A stretch of DNA of 64,000 bases from Streptococcus sp. oral taxon 056 str. F0418. Its GTDB lineage: Bacteria; Bacillota; Bacilli; Lactobacillales; Streptococcaceae. How positions within the stretch are numbered: the stretch's first letter is position 1; each line of letters opens with the position of its first letter. Positions 11,724 to 19,450 of this stretch are shown here, piece after piece. Below the pieces are notes generated by a model. That model was not told where the DNA came from, made no database searches, and saw nothing but the letters and a program-made list of their open reading frames with translations. The stretch is from positions 1,818,001-1,882,000 of the forward strand of contig NZ_AFQU01000001.1 of assembly GCF_000220065.1 (NCBI RefSeq), in the 5' to 3' direction. The position numbers and the translations under genes are program-made.

Positions 11724-13094
11724 ATGAAATTAGATTTATATGAAATTGCAGAAGTCCTATCTGCGAAAAATGATGTGACTCAGTTTGAAAACGTCGTGCT
11801 AAGAAATGCTGAGTTTGACAGCCGCTTGATTGAGTCGGGTGACCTTTTTGTGCCGCTTAAGGGTGCGCGTGATGGCCATGACTTTATCGCAACAGCCTTT
11901 GCTCAGGGTGCTGCTGCCACCTTATCTGAGCATCCAGTGGCAGAGGGGGCTTATATCTTGGTTGATGATGTCCTGACAGCCTTTCAGCGCTTGGCCCAAT
12001 ATTATCTGGAAAAGATGCAGGTGGATGTGCTGGCGGTGACAGGCTCCAACGGTAAAACGACGACTAAGGATATGCTGGCTCAGCTACTAGCAACCAGCTA
12101 CAAGACCTATAAGACACAAGGTAATTACAATAACGAAATCGGTCTGCCTTACACGGTTCTTCACATGCCTGAGGACACAGAGAAACTTGTCTTAGAAATG
12201 GGGCAGGACCACTTGGGCGATATCCATCTCCTGTCTGAACTTGCCAAACCTAAGACAGGCATTGTAACTCTGGTTGGAGAAGCCCATCTGGAATTTTTCG
12301 GCAGCCGAGCTGAAATTGCCCAAGGCAAGATGCAGATTGCGGACGGTTTGAGAAAAGATGGTCTCTTGATTGTTCTGGCGGATAAGATTGTCAATGAATT
12401 TCTGCCAGCAGACTGCAAACTGGTTCGCTTTGGTCCTGATGCGGATATCTTCCTGACGCGTCTGGAAGAGCGCAAGGACAGCTTGAGTTTTGAATGCAAC
12501 TTTTTAGAGCATAGGATTGACCTGCCTGTGACCGGTAAGTACAATGCGACCAACGCCATGATTGCGGCCTATGCAGCTCTGCAGGAGGGTATATCTGAGA
12601 CGGCTATTGCTCAAGCCTTTTCTGAGCTAGAGCTGACCCGCAATCGAACAGAATGGAAGAAAGCTGCTAATGGCGCAGATATCCTATCGGATGTCTACAA
12701 TGCCAATCCAACAGCCATGCGATTGATTCTTGAGACTTTCTCGACCATTCCGGCTAATCCAGGCGGACGAAAAATGGCGGTGCTGGCGGATATGAAAGAG
12801 CTGGGAGCTGACTCTAAGTCCATGCATGGCTCGATGATTACTAGCCTCAATCCAGAAATTGTGACCGACCTTTTCCTTTATGGACAAGACATGGAAGCTC
12901 TCTTTGACTATGCCAAGGAAATCTACCCGCCAGGAAGAGTGCATTACTTTATCAAAAATGACGAGAAAGACCAGTTTGAACAGATGACCAAAGCTGTCAG
13001 AGAGAAGCTGACCCCTGCCGACCAAATCCTTCTCAAAGGCAGCAATTCCATGAATCTGGCTAAGCTGGTAGAGGACTTGGAAGATGGAAACTAA
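11724..13094 (+). CDS. murF: UDP-MurNAc-tripeptide--D-alanyl-D-alanine ligase
   Basis: The 456-residue Mur ligase adds the dipeptide made by Ddl to UDP-MurNAc-tripeptide, the last cytoplasmic step of the precursor. Domain 1 (about 1-95) binds the UDP-substrate (FDSRLIESGDLFVPLKG). The central ATPase domain has the P-loop TGSNGKTTTKDM near residue 112. The C-terminal domain has VYNANPTAM. A GAGGAAG ribosome binding site precedes the start. The gene overlaps the next reading frame by 11 bases. Its base composition and frequent CTG leucine codons differ from the flanking genes, suggesting import by recombination from another streptococcus. Confidence 0.97.
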   Translation: MKLDLYEIAEVLSAKNDVTQFENVVLRNAEFDSRLIESGDLFVPLKGARDGHDFIATAFAQGAAATLSEHPVAEGAYILVDDVLTAFQRLAQYYLEKMQVDVLAVTGSNGKTTTKDMLAQLLATSYKTYKTQGNYNNEIGLPYTVLHMPEDTEKLVLEMGQDHLGDIHLLSELAKPKTGIVTLVGEAHLEFFGSRAEIAQGKMQIADGLRKDGLLIVLADKIVNEFLPADCKLVRFGPDADIFLTRLEERKDSLSFECNFLEHRIDLPVTGKYNATNAMIAAYAALQEGISETAIAQAFSELELTRNRTEWKKAANGADILSDVYNANPTAMRLILETFSTIPANPGGRKMAVLADMKELGADSKSMHGSMITSLNPEIVTDLFLYGQDMEALFDYAKEIYPPGRVHYFIKNDEKDQFEQMTKAVREKLTPADQILLKGSNSMNLAKLVEDLEDGN

Positions 13095-13694
13095 AGAAGC
13101 TGCAAAAACCATTCAACGTCTCCTTTCTATTACAGAGACTGGACTGGCATTTAGTCGTGATGAATTTGATCGAGAGCGTTACTTAGAACTCCGTCAGCTT
13201 TTGGGACACCTCTGGCTGATTGGTCAGATTTGGATGGAAAAGAATTGGCAGAGCTGTTGCGCCCAACGGATTTTTATGCCACTCCCTTGATTGATGTCCG
13301 AGCTGTACTGGTTCGAGACGAAAAAGTCTGTTTAGTCAAGGGTAAAAATGAGAAAACTTGGGCTTTACCTGGCGGCTTTTGTGAAGTCGGCCTATCTCCT
13401 AAGGAAAATATCGTCAAGGAAGTCCAAGAAGAAACGGGATTTAATGTTTCAGTTTCTCGTCTGCTTGCAATTTTTGATACTAATAAATTTCAATTTCAGA
13501 GTAAGCAATATGCTAAATTGGTCTTCGAGTGTCAGATAGAGGCTGGAGATTTTCAGCCTAATACAGAAATAGAAGAGCTAGCTTTCTTTGATATCCAATC
13601 TTTACCAGAATTATCTTCTAAGCGGACGACAAAAGAACAGTTGGAAATCCTTTGGGAGATTTATCAAGGAGATAGAGAACAGTATTTAGATTAG
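13084..13694 (+). pseudogene. NUDIX hydrolase, split by a frameshift
   Basis: The first frame (from 13084) encodes an N-terminal helical domain typical of one NUDIX subgroup (METKEAAKTIQRLLSITETG). It loses homology near 13225. The other frame supplies DLDGKELAELLRPTDFYATP and the full NUDIX box, seen as GGFCEVGLSPKENIVKEV followed by QEETGF. A single-base indel would rejoin them to a protein of about 203 residues. Such enzymes hydrolyse nucleoside diphosphate derivatives, and the substrate here is unknown. The second part could still be made from an internal start at 13230. The lesion may be a sequencing error. Confidence 0.85.
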
Positions 13695-13738
13695 TTGAAA
13701 ATGTGCTTCAACACTTTATTAATGATTAGGAGATGAAA

Positions 13739-14443
13739 ATGGGAGATTTTTTTACAAGTCAAAAAACAGAACCGCCCGTATTGACACCCCTAGGATTTGT
13801 GCTCATGCTACTTGCTTTATGTATTGTGATCTATAGCGCAAGTAGATTTTACAAACAAAAAAGCTTTCAAAGAATTTTTCAGGGAATGCAGATTGTCCAA
13901 CTGGTTCTTTTATATGGTTGGTACATGGTCATTCAGGCTCCCTTGACGGAGAGTTTGCCTTTCTATCATTGCCGGATTGCTATGTTTGCAGTCCTGCTCT
14001 TGCCAAGGAAAACGTCTTATAAACAATACTTTGCCTTATTAGGCGTATTTGGTCCGATTTGTGCCTTGCTTCATCCAATTTTTGATCCTTACCCGCTTTT
14101 GCATATTACCATGTTTTCTTATTTAGTTGGTCATTTAGCCCTTTTGGGAAACTCTCTTGTGTATTTGATAAATGAGTATGATTATAAAATTTTATCCAAT
14201 CGTCGGATTATTGAAATAACCTTTGGCATGAATGCGGTCATCTTTCTTGTGAATCAACTAACGGGTGGGGACTATGGATTTCTAAAAAATCCGCCTTTAG
14301 TTGGTGACTACGGTAAGTTAGGAAACTTTCTATTAGTATCCTTGGTATTGATTGTAGCTTTGTGCGTTCTTTCCCTTTTTTTTGACGAATTATTTAAAAG
14401 AAATTTTTTCAAAAAAAGTATTGTTAAAAGAAGGTATGATTGA
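13739..14443 (+). CDS. YwaF/TIGR02206-type integral membrane protein
   Basis: A 235-residue protein with about six or seven membrane segments, including LGFVLMLLALCIVIYSA near the N-terminus, VQLVLLYGWYMVI, a histidine-containing loop LPFYHCRIAMF, and two C-terminal helices. The pattern fits the YwaF-like family of unknown function. The ATG at 13739 is preferred because AGGAG lies six bases before it. An ATG at 13733 is too close to that site. A terminator follows at 14494. I cannot assign a biochemical role. Confidence 0.8.
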   Translation: MGDFFTSQKTEPPVLTPLGFVLMLLALCIVIYSASRFYKQKSFQRIFQGMQIVQLVLLYGWYMVIQAPLTESLPFYHCRIAMFAVLLLPRKTSYKQYFALLGVFGPICALLHPIFDPYPLLHITMFSYLVGHLALLGNSLVYLINEYDYKILSNRRIIEITFGMNAVIFLVNQLTGGDYGFLKNPPLVGDYGKLGNFLLVSLVLIVALCVLSLFFDELFKRNFFKKSIVKRRYD

Positions 14444-14493
14444 TAGGGAGTTAAAAGACTTTGCGTTTTGATTTTATACTATATGGAATAGTA

Positions 14494-14519
14494 AAAGCAG
14501 CTTTTTAAGGGCTGCTTTC
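14494..14519. terminator. Bidirectional terminator
   Basis: Stem aaagcagc/gctgcttt between two converging genes, with T-rich sequence on the plus side and A-rich sequence on the other. Confidence 0.75.
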
Positions 14520-14528
14520 TGTTTGTTT

Positions 14529-15392
14529 TTATGATTTGGTATCAAGAATGATAAGGGCATCTCGCAGTTCATCTGCCAGGTGTTTTTTCTTATAGTTAAG
14601 AAATTCTTCTAAATTTTTCACAGTGTTATAACGCTTGTGCAGACGATACATCTGTGCAATCTTGTACTGAGGAAAGGTATTGAAAAAGTTTTGAGTCAGT
14701 TTCCATTCGCGGATGTAGCCTAAGGGGCGCATGTGGTAGCTAACACCATCGATGGCTTGGCTTTGGCGACGATGGTGAAGATGACCGAAAACAACATCTG
14801 TCACTTCATATTTGACAAAGAGTTGGTGGAAAGCTTGGCTTCCCAGGAAGGCGTTGAAGCGTTGGAAATAAGGATGATCATACAGAAAGTCTTTGTGGGG
14901 GACAAAATGCAAAGCAACAATAATGGGACCATTCAAAGAAGCCAGTAATTTTTCTAACTTTTGAAGGATGTGAGCTGTAATGCTAGAATCATCCAGATGA
15001 CGCTCCAATCTGCGATCAAACCAAAAATTTGTCTTGGTTCTCAAATGTTCTTCCTTGCTTTTTTCTGGAACAAAGCTGTAGTCATACCAACCAGAAAAAC
15101 TAACGAGCTTGGTCTGGCCAAATTGCTGAACCTGAAAATCATAACCAGAAATCTCTTGTTCAGAAAGTCCCAGCATATCGTGGTTTCCGAGATTAAAAGA
15201 GATAGGAAGTTCTTGCCTTAAGTCCTCAATAAAAGGCAAACTAATTTTGGCTAAGTCATTAGATAAATCTCCTGCAATATGAAGATGGTCAATTCTTGCT
15301 TTTTTTAAAACGTCCTTAAGTGTTTGTCGTTCAAAGTGCCCAAATTGATTGGAGTCCAGATGAAGGTCACTCATAAATCCAATTCTTGTCAT
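14529..15392 (-). CDS. Metallophosphoesterase (TIGR03729-like)
   Basis: A 287-residue calcineurin-like phosphoesterase. The metal ligands are visible: GFMSDLHLD at residues 5-13, HIAGDLSND near 38, NLGNHD near 68, ALHFVPH near 160 and FGHLHHRRQ near 202. The substrate is unknown. It is most like a streptococcal family of putative phosphoesterases of this length. The -10 box TGCTAGACT ends six bases before the ATG and no ribosome binding site is present, so the mRNA probably begins at or next to the start codon. Confidence 0.88.
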   Translation of the reverse strand: MTRIGFMSDLHLDSNQFGHFERQTLKDVLKKARIDHLHIAGDLSNDLAKISLPFIEDLRQELPISFNLGNHDMLGLSEQEISGYDFQVQQFGQTKLVSFSGWYDYSFVPEKSKEEHLRTKTNFWFDRRLERHLDDSSITAHILQKLEKLLASLNGPIIVALHFVPHKDFLYDHPYFQRFNAFLGSQAFHQLFVKYEVTDVVFGHLHHRRQSQAIDGVSYHMRPLGYIREWKLTQNFFNTFPQYKIAQMYRLHKRYNTVKNLEEFLNYKKKHLADELRDALIILDTKS

Positions 15393-15398
15393 GGTTCT

Positions 15399-15407
15399 AG
15401 TCTAGCA
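15399..15407 (-). promoter_or_regulatory. Extended -10 of a probable leaderless phosphoesterase gene
   Basis: On the minus strand, TGC-TAGACT (15407 to 15399) is followed by the six bases agaacc and then ATG at 15392. Transcription normally starts about seven bases after the box, which is the A of the ATG. Confidence 0.65.
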
Positions 15408-15681
15408 TAAATCGGCTTACTTGAACATATATAAAGTGAATCAGTAGGATGGAGCTTATTTTAGGGTCAAGGGAAAGCAGTTAAGGTAATGGGCAAAGTA
15501 AGGACGTTTTCGTGTCGCATTATTTACATTTCTAACAATTCGGTAACATAGAGATTCCTAGCTTGCTATTTGCTAAAAAGTATCATACACTAGAGTCTAC
15601 ACTGGCTGAATTTTGTTTTAAAAATTAGTCAAAGGGTGCATAAATATGGTATAATGAAATGATATGTGAAAAGAGGTATTT

Positions 15682-16777
15682 ATGGACATTTCAGAAATTC
15701 GTCAAAAGATTGACGCAAATCGTGAAAAATTAGCTTCTTTCAGGGGGTCTCTTTGACTTAGAAGGTCTGGAAGAAGAAATTGCCATTTTAGAAAATAAAA
15801 TGACAGAACCTGATTTTTGGGATGATAATATTGCAGCTCAAAAGACTTCTCAGGAACTTAATGAACTGAAGCAAACTTATGAAAATTTCCATCAAATGAC
15901 GGATCTTTTTGATGAATCGGAGATTTTACTTGATTTTCTGGCTGAGGATGAGTCAGTTCAGGAGGAGTTAGAAGAAAAGCTGGCAGAACTCGAAAAAATG
16001 ATGACCAGCTATGAGATGACCCTACTTTTGTCTGAACCCTATGATAATAATAATGCCATCCTTGAAATACACCCAGGATCAGGTGGAACAGAAGCTCAAG
16101 ACTGGGGCGATATGTTGCTTCGGATGTATACCCGTTTTGGCAATGCCAAGGGTTTCAAGGTAGAGGTTTTGGATTATCAGGCTGGAGACGAGGCTGGTAT
16201 CAAATCAGTAACTTTATCCTTTGAAGGGCCACATGCTTATGGTCTGCTCAAGTCAGAAATGGGTGTCCACCGTTTGGTGCGGATTTCGCCCTTTGACTCG
16301 GCCAAACGTCGTCATACTTCATTCACTTCGGTAGAAGTCATGCCAGAGTTGGATGATACGATTGAGATAGAAGTTCGAGACGATGACATCAAGATGGATA
16401 CTTTCCGCTCAGGAGGAGCTGGTGGACAAAATGTCAATAAGGTTTCCACTGGTGTGCGGCTGACGCATATTCCTACTGGAATCGTGGTGCAGTCTACTGT
16501 TGATCGGACCCAGTACGGGAATCGAGATCGAGCAATGAAAATGCTACAAGCGAAGCTTTACCAACTTGAACAAGAGAAAAAAGCAGCTGAAGTAGATTCA
16601 TTAAAAGGAGATAAAAAAGAAATTTCATGGGGAAGCCAAATCCGTTCTTATGTCTTTACACCATATACGATGGTTAAAGACCATCGAACTAGCTATGAAG
16701 TAGCTCAAGTTGATAAAGTGATGGATGGAGATTTAGATGGTTTTATAGACGCTTACTTAAAATGGCGTCTCAACTAA
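15682..16777 (+). CDS. prfB: Peptide chain release factor 2, with programmed +1 frameshift
   Basis: RF2 reads UAA and UGA stop codons and triggers peptide release. The gene starts at 15682 ([11 protein letters not shown]). After 23 sense codons it reaches CTT TGA at 15751-15756, preceded by the ribosome-stalling AGGGGG at 15742-15747. This is the classical autoregulatory frameshift site. The rest of the protein is in the +1 frame and includes the GGQ catalytic loop ([20 protein letters not shown]), the decoding-domain motif SPFD and a C-terminal helix. The total is about 365 residues. ftsE follows after 22 bases. An extended -10 (TGGTATAAT) lies at 15647-15655. Confidence 0.96.
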
Positions 16778-16799
16778 AAGAAGGGAATTTTAGTCATAC

Positions 16800-17492
16800 A
16801 TGTCTATTATTGAAATGAGAGATGTTGTCAAAAAGTATGACAACGGGACCACTGCTTTACGTGGTGTGACAGTCCAAGTAGAACCTGGAGAGTTTGCCTA
16901 TATTGTAGGACCTTCTGGTGCGGGTAAATCAACATTTATTCGTTTGCTTTATCGTGAAGTAGCTCTCGATAAAGGGACGTTAAAAGTAGCTGGCTTTGAC
17001 CTTGGTCGGATAAAAAAACGTGATGTACCGATGCTACGTCGTAAATTGGGAGTGGTTTTCCAAGATTATAAACTGCTTCCAAAGAAAACCGTTTATGAAA
17101 ATATTGCTTACGCAATGGAAGTAATTGGCGAACGCAGAAGCCACATAAAAAAACGAGTGATGGAAGTCTTGGACTTGGTTGGATTGAAGCATAAAGTCCG
17201 TGCCTTTCCAAATGAGCTTTCTGGTGGTGAGCAACAACGTATCGCAATTGCGCGTGCTATTGTCAATAATCCTAAGGTTTTGATTGCTGACGAGCCAACT
17301 GGGAACTTGGATCCAGATAATTCTTGGGAAATTATGAATTTGCTAGAGCGGATCAATCTTCAGGGGACGACAGTGTTGATGGCAACCCACAATAGCCAGA
17401 TTGTAAATACTCTGCGTCACCGCGTTATTGCGATTGAAAATGGCCGTGTGGTACGTGATGAAGCGGAAGGAGAATACGGATACGATGATTAG
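16800..17492 (+). CDS. ftsE: Cell division ATP-binding protein FtsE
   Basis: The 230-residue ABC ATPase works with FtsX at the division septum, where the complex activates the peptidoglycan hydrolase PcsB in streptococci. Visible motifs are the P-loop GPSGAGKST near residue 38, the Q-loop FQDYKLLP, the signature LSGGEQQR near 140, the Walker B VLIADEPTGNLD and the H-loop MATHN. The gene overlaps ftsX by eight bases, which implies translational coupling. It lies directly after prfB in an apparent operon. Confidence 0.97.
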   Translation: MSIIEMRDVVKKYDNGTTALRGVTVQVEPGEFAYIVGPSGAGKSTFIRLLYREVALDKGTLKVAGFDLGRIKKRDVPMLRRKLGVVFQDYKLLPKKTVYENIAYAMEVIGERRSHIKKRVMEVLDLVGLKHKVRAFPNELSGGEQQRIAIARAIVNNPKVLIADEPTGNLDPDNSWEIMNLLERINLQGTTVLMATHNSQIVNTLRHRVIAIENGRVVRDEAEGEYGYDD

Positions 17493-18411
17493 TAGATTTT
17501 TTCGTCATTTACTAGAGTCGCTAAAGAGTTTAAAGCGAAATGGGTGGATGACAGTTGCAGCAGTTAGTACGGTGATGATTACCCTAAGTTTAGTGGCAAT
17601 TTTTGTCTCAGTCATCTTTAATACGACAAAGCTAGCTAATGATTTGAAAAACAATGTCCGCGTTATGGTCTATGTTCGTAAAGATATTGAAGACAATAGT
17701 TTGACTGTTGTAAAAGAAGGACAAACAGTTAATAACGAAAATTATCACAAAGTTTATGATGCTTTAAACAAGATTGATCATGTCAATAAAATAACATTTT
17801 CAAGTAAAGAAGAGCAATATAAGCAATTAACAGACACAATGGGAAGTGATTGGAAAATCTTCGAAGGAGATGCCAACCCACTTTATGATGCTTATATTGT
17901 TGAGACAACAGATCCTAAGTACGTCTCTGATGTGAAAGAAGATGCCCAGAAAATTGAAGGTGTGTCTGATGTGCAAGATGGTGGTGCTAATACCAAGAAG
18001 ATTTTTGCTTTAGCAGATTTTATTCAGACTTGGGGATTTGTTCTAGCGGGAATGTTGATTTTCATTGCAGTATTCCTGATTTCAAATACGATTCGGATTA
18101 CGATCATTTCGCGTAGTCGTGAAATTCAAATTATGCGCTTGGTAGGAGCGAAAAATAGCTACATTCGAGGACCTTTCTTGCTAGAAGGCGCTTGGATTGG
18201 CTTGCTTGGTGCTATGATGCCTGGAGCTTTGGTTTATTTTATCTATAATATTGTCTATCAGTCGGTCAATAAAGGATTGGTTTCTCAGAATCTTTCTATG
18301 ATTTCGCCTCATCTTTTTGTACCGTTGATGATAGGTTCCTTATTTGTTTTAGGGATTATTATTGGATCGATTGGATCTGTCTTCTCTATGAGAAGATTCT
18401 TGAAGATATAA
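17485..18411 (+). CDS. ftsX: Cell division protein FtsX
   Basis: The 308-residue permease partner of FtsE. It has an N-terminal membrane helix (VAAVSTVMITLSLVAIFVSV), an extracellular domain of about 120 residues that contacts PcsB in pneumococci, and three C-terminal helices with the FtsX-type stretch ISRSREIQIMRLVGA. The ATG at 17485 is chosen because it overlaps the ftsE end. An in-frame ATG at 17428 would lie far inside ftsE. The 175-bp structured repeat starts six bases after the stop. Confidence 0.97.
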   Translation: MISRFFRHLLESLKSLKRNGWMTVAAVSTVMITLSLVAIFVSVIFNTTKLANDLKNNVRVMVYVRKDIEDNSLTVVKEGQTVNNENYHKVYDALNKIDHVNKITFSSKEEQYKQLTDTMGSDWKIFEGDANPLYDAYIVETTDPKYVSDVKEDAQKIEGVSDVQDGGANTKKIFALADFIQTWGFVLAGMLIFIAVFLISNTIRITIISRSREIQIMRLVGAKNSYIRGPFLLEGAWIGLLGAMMPGALVYFIYNIVYQSVNKGLVSQNLSMISPHLFVPLMIGSLFVLGIIIGSIGSVFSMRRFLKI

Positions 18412-18417
18412 GAAAAA

Positions 18418-18592
18418 GAGGCTGGGACAAAAGTCCTAGCCTCTCAATTGTCTTTGGATTGTCGAGCAAGACGCAGTGGTTGAGTGGGCTCTACTACGCT
18501 GATTTCATCAGCTTTTACAGCCCTACTCAACTGTGCGGAGGTGGGACGACGAAATCGAATTCTAACGAATTACCGATTTCTGTCCCACTCTC
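18418..18592 (+). repeat. 175-bp structured intergenic repeat, copy 1
   Basis: The element starts gaggctgggacaaaagtccta and ends with a second hairpin (gtgggac ... gtcccac). A third, central hairpin pairs ggttgagt-gggct with agccct-actcaac around the inner stem gctgat/atcagc. Near-identical copies lie at 24797-24971 and, inverted, at 32444-32618. All three sit within 12 bases of a gene's stop codon. The last hairpin is followed by TCTCTTTTTT here, so it may terminate ftsX transcription. The small reading frame across it (MSSKTQWLSGLYYADF...) recurs in each copy and is probably not a gene. Confidence 0.9.
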
Positions 18593-18644
18593 TTTTTTCT
18601 TTTATACTGATGTTGAGTCTGAAAGAGGACTTGTTGTCTTGATT

Positions 18645-19280
18645 TTATTTTAAAAATGGATTAAACATTTTCTCGTGAGCAATAGTCGTAGCAGGTCCAT
18701 GACCGGGATAAACGTCATATTCCTTTGGAAGGCTTAGTAATTCTCGTTTGATACCTGCAATTAATTGTTCTAAATTACCAGTTGGCAAGTCTGTTCTGCC
18801 AATAGTTTCCCGAAAAAGAGCATCACCAGATAGGACAAAATGCTCCTCAGGGAAAACGATTGAAACACCACCGATGGAATGGCCAGGTGTTGGTAAAACG
18901 TAAAAATGAAAACCATTCAAATGATAACTTTGATGAAAAACATAGTGGTGCTCGGCTGGTTTTAAGATAAGAGTTTCGATATCCTTGTGTCGATCAAGAC
19001 CTGAAAGATTATACTCTGGAGTATAGAGCCAGCTGGCTTCACTCTCTGCTACATAGACAGGAGGATTATTAAAATGTTTTCTTACTAAGTCTAAACTCAT
19101 GATATGATCGTAATGAGTATGGGTTAATAGGATGGCAGCGATCGGTTTGCCAATCTCAGTTATCTTTCGCTGAATGGCCTCGAAATTGCTTCCAGGGTCA
19201 ATCAAAAGTAGATGGCTATCATTTTCTATATAGTAGGTGTTTTCATATGCTAGAGCATTTAATGTTTTCTGTATGTTCAT
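18645..19280 (-). CDS. MBL-fold metal-dependent hydrolase (glyoxalase II-like)
   Basis: A 211-residue protein of the metallo-beta-lactamase superfamily. The metal-binding motif LLTHTHYDHI is near residue 55, followed by LPTPGHSIGG near 130, LSGDALF near 151 and the terminal histidine YPGHGP near 193. Small proteins of this type are thiolester hydrolases or of unknown substrate. A GAGAGG ribosome binding site precedes the start. It converges with ftsX and the repeat between them. The exact reaction is not determinable from the sequence. Confidence 0.9.
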   Translation of the reverse strand: MNIQKTLNALAYENTYYIENDSHLLLIDPGSNFEAIQRKITEIGKPIAAILLTHTHYDHIMSLDLVRKHFNNPPVYVAESEASWLYTPEYNLSGLDRHKDIETLILKPAEHHYVFHQSYHLNGFHFYVLPTPGHSIGGVSIVFPEEHFVLSGDALFRETIGRTDLPTGNLEQLIAGIKRELLSLPKEYDVYPGHGPATTIAHEKMFNPFLK

Positions 19281-19435
19281 AGTTTTTCCTCTCTAGATGA
19301 GTGTATCAAAAAAATTATTTTTGACAGCAACAAGCTATCATTTTCAAAGATTGTGAAGGAAAGTAACGGAGTCTTGATGGTTAAATTGATTTGCCTGCTG
19401 ACTTTTCTGCCCTCGCATCTTACCTTTAAACGTGG

Positions 19436-19441
19436 TATAAT
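19436..19441 (+). promoter_or_regulatory. Extended -10 of a probable (near-)leaderless dinG-like gene
   Basis: TGGTATAAT (box 19436-19441) ends nine bases before the ATG at 19451, and no ribosome binding site is present. The leader would be zero to three bases. Confidence 0.6.
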
Positions 19442-19450
19442 TTTGATAAG

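Noticed and set aside
18459..18653. Open reading frame MSSKTQWLSGLYYADF... (also at 24838 and 32299)
   Set aside because: It is entirely produced by the 175-bp structured repeat and recurs with different ends. There is no ribosome binding site, and the hairpins explain the conservation.
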